From: Candidatus Mediterraneibacter quadrami
GTDB lineage: Bacteria; Bacillota; Clostridia; Lachnospirales; Lachnospiraceae
Direction of reading: 5' to 3'
Assembly: GCA_019120575.1 (NCBI GenBank)
Contig: DWUU01000059.1
Coordinates: 1 to 64,000 of the forward strand
Length of the DNA stretch: 64,000 nucleotides
Shown: in pieces, positions 1 to 7,353 of the stretch
Position numbering within the stretch: the stretch's first letter is position 1
Layout: each line of letters begins with the position of its first letter
The notes under the pieces: generated by a model
Database searches by the model: none
The model's input: only the letters and a program-made list of their open reading frames with translations
What the model was told of the DNA's origin: nothing
Translations under genes and position numbers: made by a program

Positions 1-863
1 TCGATGATCTCTCGCCGCCTTTTCAGCATCCCCTCATATCGTTCCAGCTGTGCCAGACCGATCGCGGCCATGATATCCGTCATATTGCACTTATACCAAG
101 GGCCCACAATGTCATATTCCCATGCCCCGAGTTTTGTTTTGGCAAGTGCATCTTTTGACTGACCATGAAGGGAAAGCAGCTGGATCTGATGGTAGATTTC
201 TTCATCGGCGATCCCCGGTATCGTCCTCCAGGTAAGTGCTCCACCCTCTGCCGTTGTAAGATTTTTTACAGCATGGAAACTAAATGATGAAAAGTCAGCA
301 ATGCTACCCACTTTTTTCCCATGCCAGACTGCCCCGAATGCATGGGCGGCATCAGCATTTACCGCAATCCTGCCCATGGCTCTCTGGATCTTATTCTCCG
401 GATGGAAAAGACCTTTCTTTCTCTCCACGATTTCAAAAATCCTGTCATAATCACATGGAACACCGCCCAGATCCACAGGAATGATTACTTTCGTCTTTTC
501 TGTAATGACTGCCTCCAGCCTGTCATAATCCATTTCCAGCGAATCTTTCTGAACATCCACAAGTACAGGAGTCGCTCCCACATGACACACTACAGATGCT
601 GTCGCAGTATATGTATAGGCCGGTACAATTACTTCGTCACCTGCACCAACACCCAGAATCCGCAGTGCCATTTCAGCACATGCCGTCTGGGAATTCAGAC
701 ATACGGCTCTATTCACATTGCAGTATTCTGCAATTTTCCGTTCGAATTCTTTTGTTTTAGGGCCGGTTGTGATCCATCCGCTCCTCAGCGCATCTGCAAC
801 TTCGTTTATCTCTGCCTCTGTAATATCCGGCGGTGAAAACGGAATATTCATATGCTCACTCAT
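1..863 (-). CDS. DegT/DnrJ/EryC1/StrS-family PLP aminotransferase, 3' end outside window
   Basis: Truncated by the window edge: 287 codons from the N-terminus are visible and open throughout. The start MSEHMNIPFSPPD at 863 has a GAGGG ribosome site just upstream. The fold-type I sugar aminotransferase signature is clear: an N-terminal GWITTGPKT segment, a nucleotide-sugar-binding-like AYTYTATAS stretch, and the PLP lysine in SFHAVKNLTT (about residue 190). Relatives transfer an amino group to a keto sugar nucleotide during capsule, exopolysaccharide or glycoprotein glycan synthesis. It lies 58 bp downstream of the NusG/LoaP cassette, with an intrinsic terminator in the gap and little room for a separate promoter after it, so expression may depend on readthrough. 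The exact sugar substrate cannot be inferred. Confidence 0.9.
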   Translation of the reverse strand, partial: MSEHMNIPFSPPDITEAEINEVADALRSGWITTGPKTKEFERKIAEYCNVNRAVCLNSQTACAEMALRILGVGAGDEVIVPAYTYTATASVVCHVGATPVLVDVQKDSLEMDYDRLEAVITEKTKVIIPVDLGGVPCDYDRIFEIVERKKGLFHPENKIQRAMGRIAVNADAAHAFGAVWHGKKVGSIADFSSFSFHAVKNLTTAEGGALTWRTIPGIADEEIYHQIQLLSLHGQSKDALAKTKLGAWEYDIVGPWYKCNMTDIMAAIGLAQLERYEGMLKRRREII

Positions 864-892
864 CACTTATCCCTCTTTCCTTATTTATATTC

Positions 893-921
893 AAAAAATA
901 AGGACTCCCCTCCGGGAATCC
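893..921 (-). terminator. Intrinsic terminator between NusG-like gene and glycan aminotransferase
   Basis: On the minus strand an 8-bp stem (GGATTCCC with GGGAGTCC, one G-U pair) and a 4-nt loop are followed by TTATTTTTT. The stem starts directly after the stop codon of the NusG-like gene at 922. Only about 30 nt separate the T-run from the aminotransferase start, too little for a full promoter. Readthrough by one of the upstream NusG paralogs would couple the two; that part is inference. Confidence 0.75.
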
Positions 922-1431
922 CTACTCCGCCTCAATCCCGACCAGCACCGTCCGCTCTTTCCCGAACAGCGCCACGTTGATCATGACGTATCTTAACCTC
1001 AGTTTCTTTTTTACAATCTTCTTTATATAATGCTTCAGCGGTCCTTCCGCCGACTTGATTTCTCCATTCTTATCCAGCCGCACTTTTGACAGCCGGACTA
1101 TATCTTCGGAATCGCCGTTTAACAGGTTCTCGAGGAATTCCTGCTCATCCGGCTCCACAGCCAGGAATACTTCATTCTCTGTCCGGAGCAGCTTTGTGAA
1201 CTGCGGGATGCTTTTCAGCCGCCAGTACAACTCTTTCGGCTGATTGGTAATGACGAAGAGATAGCCCGGGAACATGGTCTCCACATGGAGGATGCACTGA
1301 CCGTCCCGCCGCCAGATCCGCTCCCTTTTTATATAGAAGCAGCGCTCATCCGAGCCGGAATCCATCTCCCGCTCGATCAGCATTTTCATGGCTTCCTCTT
1401 TTCCTGTCGTCACCTGTATTACATACCACAT
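922..1431 (-). CDS. NusG-family specialised antitermination factor (LoaP/UpxY-like), paralog 1 of 3
   Basis: 169 aa, the usual NusG-paralog length. The NGN domain is recognised from the N-terminal WYVIQVTTGKEE and FPGYLFVITN (about 55-65); a C-terminal KOW-like domain starts near GPLKHYIKK (about 131). The family binds RNA polymerase through the NGN domain and helps it pass pauses and terminators. Specialised members act on long operons for antibiotics or surface polysaccharides, unlike general NusG, which normally sits by rplK/secE. This is the most downstream of three tandem paralogs and directly precedes a terminator and a sugar aminotransferase. Its KOW segment is more basic and less canonical than paralog 3. 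Antitermination is inferred from family and context. Confidence 0.85.
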   Translation of the reverse strand: MWYVIQVTTGKEEAMKMLIEREMDSGSDERCFYIKRERIWRRDGQCILHVETMFPGYLFVITNQPKELYWRLKSIPQFTKLLRTENEVFLAVEPDEQEFLENLLNGDSEDIVRLSKVRLDKNGEIKSAEGPLKHYIKKIVKKKLRLRYVMINVALFGKERTVLVGIEAE

Positions 1432-1592
1432 TTCTCTTCGCTCCCGCTCTCAGAAGGGTAGGCTTCGCCACTTCGCAGGCGTTCCGCCTTTGGAACCGCC
1501 CCCGATTTCCTGTCTGCATTTATGTCACAGCACGGTCTTCTCCGGCAGTCTCTACTGTCGTGAATCATCTGCGCTGCTCTTATCTCCCGGGT
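1432..1592 (-). other. 161-bp gap between NusG paralogs with a GC-rich hairpin
   Basis: No ORF with a ribosome site. A hairpin at 1478-1500 (GGC/GTTCC against GGAAC/GCC with a bulged G) would form in the transcript about 50 nt before paralog 1. It has no T-run, so it is not a terminator. LoaP proteins are reported to recognise a leader RNA hairpin, so a recruitment element is possible but unproven. Confidence 0.3.
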
Positions 1593-2138
1593 CTATACGT
1601 TCTCTTCCAGGATCTCATCCCCCGGCATGCGGATGCCGAACAGGATGTCCTCTTTTCTGGAAAAGAGATCGATCTCCGCAAGTACATACCGTTTCCGGAG
1701 CCGTTTCCGGATGATCCGGTTCTCGTAAGTCTTGAGGATGCCGCCGATATGGATCAGGTTTCCTGCTTCGTCCGCTTCCACTTCTGAAAGCGCCATGGGC
1801 TTCTGCAGATCTTCTCCGCAGACATTTTTCAGGAATTCCAGATCCTTCTCTTCCACCGGGATGATCTCTGCTTTCACATTTCCGATAAGTTTCGGATATT
1901 CACGGGATCGCTCCAGCGCTTCCGAAAGCTCCTTTGGATGCTCCGTCTCCACGAAAATGTAACCGGGAAACAGATCTTCCACATTCAGGAACAGATGTCC
2001 TTTTACCCGGAAGAGTTTCTGTTTCTTCAGGATCCGCCGCTTTGTCCAGAGGCGGGGATCCACCGTGCGCCCCATCAGTTCCAGAGCTTCCGCTTCTTTC
2101 CCCGGAACGGTGCGCATGACATACCATTTCTCCACCAA
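1593..2138 (-). CDS. NusG-family specialised antitermination factor (LoaP/UpxY-like), paralog 2 of 3
   Basis: 181 aa. NGN features: WYVMRTVPGKEAEAL at the N-terminus and FPGYIFVETEHPKEL (about 75-90). The C-terminal KOW-like part carries GGILKTYENRIIRKRL followed by a strand-rich tail and a short acidic extension (GDEILEENV). It starts 14 bp after the stop of paralog 3, so the two are co-transcribed and probably translationally coupled. It is clearly diverged from both neighbours, so this is not a recent duplication. Role inferred as an elongation factor dedicated to a surface-glycan or specialised operon; its target operon cannot be named. Confidence 0.85.
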   Translation of the reverse strand: MVEKWYVMRTVPGKEAEALELMGRTVDPRLWTKRRILKKQKLFRVKGHLFLNVEDLFPGYIFVETEHPKELSEALERSREYPKLIGNVKAEIIPVEEKDLEFLKNVCGEDLQKPMALSEVEADEAGNLIHIGGILKTYENRIIRKRLRKRYVLAEIDLFSRKEDILFGIRMPGDEILEENV

Positions 2139-2152
2139 AACGCCTCCCTGTG

Positions 2153-2659
2153 TCAGCTCTTGCCGGTGATCTCCAGTCCGGCCATGAATGACCGTTCCCG
2201 GCCTTCTGCCCGGAATCCGACCTGCGCCGTCCGTTTGTGACGGTCGATCTTCCGGATCTGCTCTTCCATCCCGGCCAGCGGGCCCTGCGTGATGTGCGTG
2301 ATCCCGTCCCGGATGTAGCCACGGGACAGTTTCAGATGATGGCTGCTCCCGCCCAGCAGGCGAAGCAGTTCTTCCTCTTCCGGATCCACGCGGCGGAGCA
2401 GACTCTCGTCCTCCAGCACACTGACATATGCCCGGTACGGCTCTAATGCATCCGCAAGCTCACGGATATCCGCCGTCTCCAGAAATACATATCCCGGAAA
2501 CAGTTCCCGCGTCTCCACATGCCAGCTTCCCTGATACCGCTTCATCCGGTCGCAGGTAAATATGAAAGCATCCTGCAGGATATCCGCCGGGATGTTCCGG
2601 CGGCAGGATTTCATGATGTCACCGGCATCTTCCGGCCTGCATCTCAGCACGCACCACAT
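2153..2659 (-). CDS. NusG-family LoaP-like antitermination factor, paralog 3 of 3 (promoter-proximal)
   Basis: 168 aa, start MWCVLRCRPED with a GAGGAG ribosome site 9 nt upstream. NGN motif FPGYVFLETAD (about 62-72). The KOW region QGPLAGMEEQIRKIDRHKR is the most canonical of the three and matches the LoaP pattern GPLKGMEG-IxKID-KR well. It is the first gene of the cassette; the dyad-symmetric site at 2678-2706 lies in its 5' leader. Of the three, this is the best candidate for a true LoaP-type processive antiterminator. No biosynthetic gene lies between it and the other two. Confidence 0.87.
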   Translation of the reverse strand: MWCVLRCRPEDAGDIMKSCRRNIPADILQDAFIFTCDRMKRYQGSWHVETRELFPGYVFLETADIRELADALEPYRAYVSVLEDESLLRRVDPEEEELLRLLGGSSHHLKLSRGYIRDGITHITQGPLAGMEEQIRKIDRHKRTAQVGFRAEGRERSFMAGLEITGKS

Positions 2660-2677
2660 AAGATCAGCTCCTCAGTA

Positions 2678-2706
2678 TTTTCGTAGAATTATCTATTCTA
2701 CGAAAA
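2678..2706. repeat. Inverted site A of candidate invertible promoter (internal 12-13 bp dyad)
   Basis: Perfect dyad: TTTTCGTAGAAT, centre TATCT, ATTCTACGAAAA; one further A-T pair extends the arms to 13 bp. Its reverse complement matches site B (2898-2926) at 26 of 29 positions, including the central AGATA. Two arms around a short asymmetric centre, present twice in inverted orientation, is the architecture of a tyrosine-recombinase crossover pair. It falls 18 bp upstream of the first NusG paralog. Confidence 0.75.
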
Positions 2707-2861
2707 TTTCCGGGCCTGAAATTCCAGGAATCCGACGGGATAAACGCTTTTCGATGAGAAATTCAGGATAAAAGTCGCGCAATCGCACAAGATATAGTGA
2801 TTCATATGTCAGATTTGGCAGTTTTTTATCAAAATAAATGGAAAATTAGTAAGAATTTCTA

Positions 2862-2890
2862 TTGAATAGACGTATTAGATGCGATATACT
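2862..2890 (+). promoter_or_regulatory. Near-consensus sigma-A promoter inside candidate invertible segment, pointing away from the NusG cassette
   Basis: TTGAAT at 2862-2867, a 17-bp spacer and TATACT at 2885-2890. The predicted start, about 2897, is at the edge of site B. In this orientation it runs to a terminator ending near 2986, a transcript of about 90 nt. If the segment were flipped, the same promoter would start transcription about 45-50 nt upstream of the first NusG-like gene. Confidence 0.7.
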
Positions 2891-2897
2891 TATATAG

Positions 2898-2926
2898 GTT
2901 TCGTAGAATAGATAACTCTTCGAAAA
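2898..2926. repeat. Inverted site B of candidate invertible promoter
   Basis: GTTTCGTAGAAT, centre AGATA, then ACTCTTCGAAAA. It matches the reverse complement of site A with three mismatches (positions 1, 19 and 23 of 29). The left arm and the centre are identical to site A, as recombination between the two would require. The right arm is slightly degenerate. The two sites enclose 191 bp without a coding gene. Confidence 0.72.
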
Positions 2927-2946
2927 TCAGATAAAAAGTGCATTAC

Positions 2947-2986
2947 AAAGCAGATACATCAAAAAACTTGACGTATCTGCTTTTTT
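2947..2986 (+). terminator. Terminator facing the OFF-oriented promoter
   Basis: Perfect 11-bp stem (AAAGCAGATAC with GTATCTGCTTT) and a 15-nt loop, ending in six T residues on the plus strand. It would stop RNA from the 2862-2890 promoter after about 90 nt. On the minus strand the stem is followed by only three T then GTAATG, so it is weaker there. Confidence 0.8.
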
Positions 2987-2999
2987 ACATGCTTTGCAT

Positions 3000-3028
3000 A
3001 TTATATTTCTATAATGAAAGAATCTCAA
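3000..3028 (-). promoter_or_regulatory. Fixed minus-strand promoter candidate reading toward the NusG cassette
   Basis: TTGAGA (complement of 3023-3028), 17-bp spacer and TATAAT (complement of 3000-3005). It overlaps the last codons of the GNAT gene. Its transcript would cross the 2947-2983 hairpin and both inverted sites before reaching the first NusG-like gene at 2659. It could supply basal transcription whatever the state of the switch. Confidence 0.5.
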
Positions 3029-3567
3029 TTTTCCCAGTCCATCGCAAAGTACATCGGAATACATTCCATATCCGATTCTTCTTTTGCAAAACTCATATCA
3101 TCTTCAATTTTTTCAAATCCATTTCGAATATACAAATTATACCCTTCTCGCGTGGAATTTAGCGTTACAAATGAAAATCCGACATGTTCATTTCTAAAGT
3201 TCTCGATTCTTTCCATACAGTTATCTAATAATATATCTGACAAATTAATTCTGACACCTTCAGCAGTGTATGTTTGAACCAGCCCATGATACTTTTCATC
3301 AAGAGCAAAACAGTTAATATGTACTGCTCCCCCTGCTTTTCTTACTACACCACAATCGTTTTGCTCGATGTAGCCGAGGCCAAGATTATAGTAACCGATT
3401 ATTGTATGACTATCTTCTGATAGAAATACATAGGTTTTACCAAAATTATCATCTAACGACCTGGAATCCCGTAAAAAATGATCAAGGAAATCATTCCCCG
3501 AATGGAAAGAAGATGCCAGCTTCTGTAAGCCGGCATCATACTGAACAACATTGATTCTATTTTTCAT
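3025..3567 (-). CDS. GNAT-family N-acetyltransferase, toxin-like
   Basis: 180 aa with GNAT strands and helices: GYYNLGLGYIE (beta-4 region), a VHINCFALDEKYHG core strand, and a C-terminal NLYIRNGFEKIED segment typical of acetyl-CoA-dependent transferases. The acetyl-CoA pyrophosphate loop is unusual: after EKYHG there is an insertion before INLSDILLD, instead of the compact Q/R-x-x-G-x-G loop. It starts 1 bp after the stop of a 57-codon ORF, the close coupling seen in GNAT toxin-antitoxin pairs whose toxin acetylates aminoacyl-tRNA. Base composition is AT-richer than the surrounding genes, suggesting acquisition. Toxin activity is inferred; a stand-alone acetyltransferase is possible. Confidence 0.75.
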   Translation of the reverse strand: MKNRINVVQYDAGLQKLASSFHSGNDFLDHFLRDSRSLDDNFGKTYVFLSEDSHTIIGYYNLGLGYIEQNDCGVVRKAGGAVHINCFALDEKYHGLVQTYTAEGVRINLSDILLDNCMERIENFRNEHVGFSFVTLNSTREGYNLYIRNGFEKIEDDMSFAKEESDMECIPMYFAMDWEN

Positions 3568-3568
3568 G

Positions 3569-3742
3569 TTACTCCTTTGTAATCTTTACATCAGCCTGTT
3601 GATTTGAAGGATTAACATTTAAAGAAAATTTATGAGATCGTATATATGCTTTTCTTGCTTTCACTTCATCAGAAAGTGTTTTTTTAGCCGTCAGATCTTT
3701 TTTAGTAATAAAAGCCCGATCTGAAATGCATGCATAGTTCAT
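3569..3742 (-). CDS. Small basic protein co-transcribed with GNAT, possible antitoxin
   Basis: 57 aa, start at 3742 preceded by AAAGGAGGATTATC, an excellent ribosome site, and by a consensus-like promoter at 3767-3795. The protein is lysine-rich with a helical middle (LTAKKTLSDEVKARKAYIR) and a short polar tail. I do not recognise the family, and it is not an obvious ribbon-helix-helix (DUF1778) antitoxin. One base separates its stop from the GNAT start, so translation is coupled. The pair layout suggests an antitoxin; nothing in the residues proves it. Confidence 0.6.
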   Translation of the reverse strand: MNYACISDRAFITKKDLTAKKTLSDEVKARKAYIRSHKFSLNVNPSNQQADVKITKE

Positions 3743-3766
3743 GATAATCCTCCTTTCTTTTTTTTG

Positions 3767-3795
3767 ATTATAACATTATGCTTAAAATCTGTAAA
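3767..3795 (-). promoter_or_regulatory. Promoter of the small ORF-GNAT pair
   Basis: TTTACA (complement of 3790-3795), 17-bp spacer, TATAAT (complement of 3767-3772). The predicted start is about 20 nt before the ORF at 3742. Confidence 0.75.
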
Positions 3796-3847
3796 GGTAA
3801 TTTGTTGTTCACTCATATTCTATCCAAAAGATGGTAAATTTAATCCG

Positions 3848-3890
3848 AAAACAGCCCGTCGGATGATGTTTCATCCGGCGGGCTGTTTTT
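3848..3890 (-). terminator. Terminator downstream of tpiA (bidirectional hairpin)
   Basis: GC-rich stem of about 16 bp (ACAGCCCG-CGGATGA with TCATCCG-CGGGCTGT, one mismatch). It is flanked by A residues on one side and T residues on the other, so it can act in both directions. It ends the gap-pgk-tpiA unit and separates it from the accessory region. Confidence 0.8.
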
Positions 3891-3945
3891 CCGCTTATCT
3901 TATTATTGTATGATACCAGGGGCAGATATTCTTCCCCGATATACC

Positions 3946-4695
3946 TTATTTGTAGCAGACGATCTTTCCGAAGTCTGCCTTCAGGGACGCGCCGCCTACC
4001 AGACCGCCGTCGATGTCAGCCTGTGCGAACAGCTCAGCTGCATTTCCTGCGTTTACAGATCCGCCGTACTGGATGCGGATTGCCTCTGCCGTAGCCTCGT
4101 CGTATACTTCAGCAACACACTCGCGGATGCCCTTGCATACTTCCTCAGCCTGCTCTGTTGTAGCGGTCTTGCCTGTTCCGATCGCCCAGATCGGCTCGTA
4201 AGCGATAACCATTGTCTTAGCCTGGTCTGCTGTTACGTTCTGAAGGCCTACTTTAACCTGCTGACGGATGAAGTCCATTGTCACGCCCTGCTCTCTCTGC
4301 TCCAGAGTCTCGCCGCAGCACATGATCGGTGTGATGCCGTGCTCAAATGCTTTGAGGACTTTCTTGTTCACGTCTTCGTTTGTCTCGCCAAAGTAGTCTC
4401 TTCTCTCGGAGTGTCCGAGAACTACATACTTAACACCTGCGTCAACGAGCATAGCCGGAGAGATCTCGCCTGTGTAGGCACCGCTCTCCTCGAAGTACAT
4501 ATTCTCAGCGCCGACCTGGATGTTTGTGCCTTTTACAGCCTCAACAACCGGTACGATGTCGATCGCCGGTACGCAGAATACTACGTCAACTTCATCATTC
4601 GCTACTAACGGTTTCAGTTCTTCTACCAGAGCAACTGCCTCGCTCGGAGTCTTGTTCATCTTCCAGTTGCCTGCGATAATTTTCTTTCTTGCCAT
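3946..4695 (-). CDS. tpiA: Triosephosphate isomerase
   Basis: Interconverts dihydroxyacetone phosphate and glyceraldehyde 3-phosphate in the cytoplasm. 249 aa, standard length. The start at 4695 ([14 protein letters not shown]) is chosen because AAGGAG lies 10 nt before it; the frame is open for 41 more codons upstream, but that stretch is unlike TIM. Catalytic residues are visible: Lys in NWKMN, His in GHSERR, Glu in [11 protein letters not shown], and the phosphate-binding GGSV near the C-terminus. It is third in gap-pgk-tpiA, after a 160-bp gap containing a long hairpin. Confidence 0.97.
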   Translation of the reverse strand: MARKKIIAGNWKMNKTPSEAVALVEELKPLVANDEVDVVFCVPAIDIVPVVEAVKGTNIQVGAENMYFEESGAYTGEISPAMLVDAGVKYVVLGHSERRDYFGETNEDVNKKVLKAFEHGITPIMCCGETLEQREQGVTMDFIRQQVKVGLQNVTADQAKTMVIAYEPIWAIGTGKTATTEQAEEVCKGIRECVAEVYDEATAEAIRIQYGGSVNAGNAAELFAQADIDGGLVGGASLKADFGKIVCYK

Positions 4696-4781
4696 TTTCG
4701 TATATCTCCTTAAAAAAATATTTTCTCCATCTGCCACGTTCACGATGCCGGGAAGCGGCAGAGGTGATTCAAATACAAGGC

Positions 4782-4827
4782 AGATGCGGCGCCGGCGTAC
4801 ATAGGAACGGTACGCCAAGCCGCATCT
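4782..4827. repeat. Long imperfect inverted repeat between pgk and tpiA
   Basis: AGATGCGGC-GCC-GGCGTAC pairs with GTACGCC-AA-GCCGCATCT around a 9-nt loop, a 16-bp interrupted stem. There is no T-run on the minus strand, so it is not a classic terminator. In the transcript it would sit between pgk and tpiA, where such hairpins often act in mRNA processing or stability. Confidence 0.6.
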
Positions 4828-4855
4828 AACGCAGTAGTTGGATCAGATATGCTGC

Positions 4856-6055
4856 TTACCGGTCGTTCGCTGCCGCTACGCCCGGCAGTTCCTTCCCTTC
4901 GAGGAACTCGAGTGAAGCGCCGCCGCCTGTTGAGATATGTGTCATCTTGTCGCCGTAGCCGAGCTGGTTTACAGCTGCCGCGGAGTCGCCGCCGCCGATG
5001 ATGGTTACTGCGTCTGTGTCAGCAAGGGCTGCCGCAACCGTCTTGGTTCCGTCTGCAAACTTCGGCATCTCGAAGCATCCCATCGGTCCGTTCCATACAA
5101 CGGTCTTCGCGGACTTAACAGCCTCTGCATACATTTTTGCCGTCTCCGGTCCGATATCGAGGCCCATCCAGCCGTCCGGGATCTCGTTCTGGGCTACAAC
5201 TTTTGTATTTGCATCGTTGGAGAATGCGTCTGCTGCGATGGCGTCCACCGGAAGGAGCAGTTTCACGCCTTTCTCCTCTGCCTTCTTAACCATGTCAAGT
5301 GCGTACTGGAGGTAATCTTCCTCAAGAAGAGAGTTTCCTACGTTTCCGCCCTGGGCTTTTGTGAATGTATAGCACATTCCGCCGCCGATGATGAGGGTGT
5401 CAACCTTCTCAAGCAGGTTGTTGATAACGGAGATCTTGCTGGATACTTTGGATCCGCCGAGGATGGCTACGAACGGTCTCTCCGGATTCTCTACCGCGTT
5501 TCCGAGGAATTTGATCTCTTTCTCCATCAGGTATCCTACAACCGCTGTGTCTACGTACTGTGTCACGCCTACGTTTGAGCAGTGTGCTCTGTGGGCTGTA
5601 CCGAATGCGTCATTTACAAATACATCGCAGAGAGAAGCAAGCTCTTTGGAGAATGCCTCGCCGTTCTTGGTCTCTTCTGCTCTGTAACGGGTGTTCTCAA
5701 GAAGGACAACGTCGCCGTCTTTCATGGCCTCTACGGCTGCTTTTGCGTTCGGTCCGACTACTTCCGGATCCGCTGCGAATTTTACTTCCTGTCCGAGATG
5801 CTCGGAAAGTCTTGCTGCAACCGGTGCAAGTGACAGCTCCGGCTTCGGCTCTCCCTTCGGTTTGCCGAGGTGTGAGCAGAGGATCACTTTGCCGCCGTCG
5901 GCAATCAGCTTCTTGATCGTCGGAAGCGCTGCAACGATACGTGTCTCGTCTGTGATCTGTCCGTCTTTGAGCGGTACGTTGAAGTCACATCTTACAAGGA
6001 CTCTCTGGCCCTTTACGTTGATGTCGTCTACTGTTTTTTTGTTAAGTCCTGCCAT
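4856..6055 (-). CDS. pgk: Phosphoglycerate kinase
   Basis: Transfers the acyl phosphate of 1,3-bisphosphoglycerate to ADP, the first ATP-yielding step of glycolysis. 399 aa, full length. N-terminal substrate-binding RCDFNVPL and SHLGKPKGE, the hinge and nucleotide-binding [22 protein letters not shown], and the C-terminal [18 protein letters not shown] are all present. Start [11 protein letters not shown] follows AGGAGG. It lies between gap and tpiA on the same strand, with a hairpin in each gap, so relative expression could be tuned by RNA processing. Confidence 0.97.
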   Translation of the reverse strand: MAGLNKKTVDDINVKGQRVLVRCDFNVPLKDGQITDETRIVAALPTIKKLIADGGKVILCSHLGKPKGEPKPELSLAPVAARLSEHLGQEVKFAADPEVVGPNAKAAVEAMKDGDVVLLENTRYRAEETKNGEAFSKELASLCDVFVNDAFGTAHRAHCSNVGVTQYVDTAVVGYLMEKEIKFLGNAVENPERPFVAILGGSKVSSKISVINNLLEKVDTLIIGGGMCYTFTKAQGGNVGNSLLEEDYLQYALDMVKKAEEKGVKLLLPVDAIAADAFSNDANTKVVAQNEIPDGWMGLDIGPETAKMYAEAVKSAKTVVWNGPMGCFEMPKFADGTKTVAAALADTDAVTIIGGGDSAAAVNQLGYGDKMTHISTGGGASLEFLEGKELPGVAAANDR

Positions 6056-6085
6056 TTTAATAGCCTCCTGATACTTTTTCTCATT

Positions 6086-6120
6086 AAAAGAGGCCCGGTC
6101 CTACAATAAGACCGGACCCC
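6086..6120 (-). terminator. Attenuating hairpin between gap and pgk
   Basis: GGTCCGGTC pairs imperfectly with GACCGGGCC around a 9-nt loop and is followed on the minus strand by TCTTTT. It is a weak intrinsic terminator, so part of the gap transcripts may end here. Confidence 0.55.
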
Positions 6121-6150
6121 ATTGTGAGTCAATTATTAGTCAGAAATTAA

Positions 6151-7182
<1,032 letters not shown>

Positions 7183-7272
7183 CTAAAAGTTTAAAAAATA
7201 TTTGACTGTAAGCCAGCCTTGGCGGTGAACCCTTTAAACACGTCGTCATCGGGGATCTCACCAACTAGAGAT

Positions 7273-7301
7273 ATTGTACTAAAATGAAAACAAAAATTCA
7301 A
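7273..7301 (-). promoter_or_regulatory. Promoter of gap
   Basis: TTGAAT (complement of 7296-7301), 17-bp spacer, TACAAT (complement of 7273-7278). It gives a leader of about 100 nt. That leader contains interleaved complementary segments (TTGGTGA with TCACC-CCAA), so it could fold; I do not recognise a riboswitch class. Confidence 0.75.
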
Positions 7302-7323
7302 GTACTAAATCTGTTTTTAGTAC
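7302..7323. promoter_or_regulatory. Palindromic operator candidate upstream of gap
   Basis: GTACTAAA-N6-TTTAGTAC, a perfect 8-bp dyad abutting the -35 box. A further GTACTAAAA half-site lies at 7277-7285 over the -10 box, 25 bp away. It does not look like the Rex or CggR consensus. The regulator is unknown. Confidence 0.55.
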
Positions 7324-7353
7324 GCAAATCTTAATATTTATGCACGGGTCCGC

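Noticed and set aside
2678..2926. Reading the 250-bp unit with terminal inverted repeats as a MITE
   Set aside because: Flanks share only TCAG out of register (TCAGTA before, TCAGAT after), not an exact target duplication, and each end is itself a two-armed dyad with matching centre, which fits recombination sites better. Not fully excluded.
3946..4818. Extended triosephosphate isomerase start at 4818
   Set aside because: The extra 41 codons cross the intergenic hairpin and do not resemble TIM; AAGGAG precedes the ATG at 4695.
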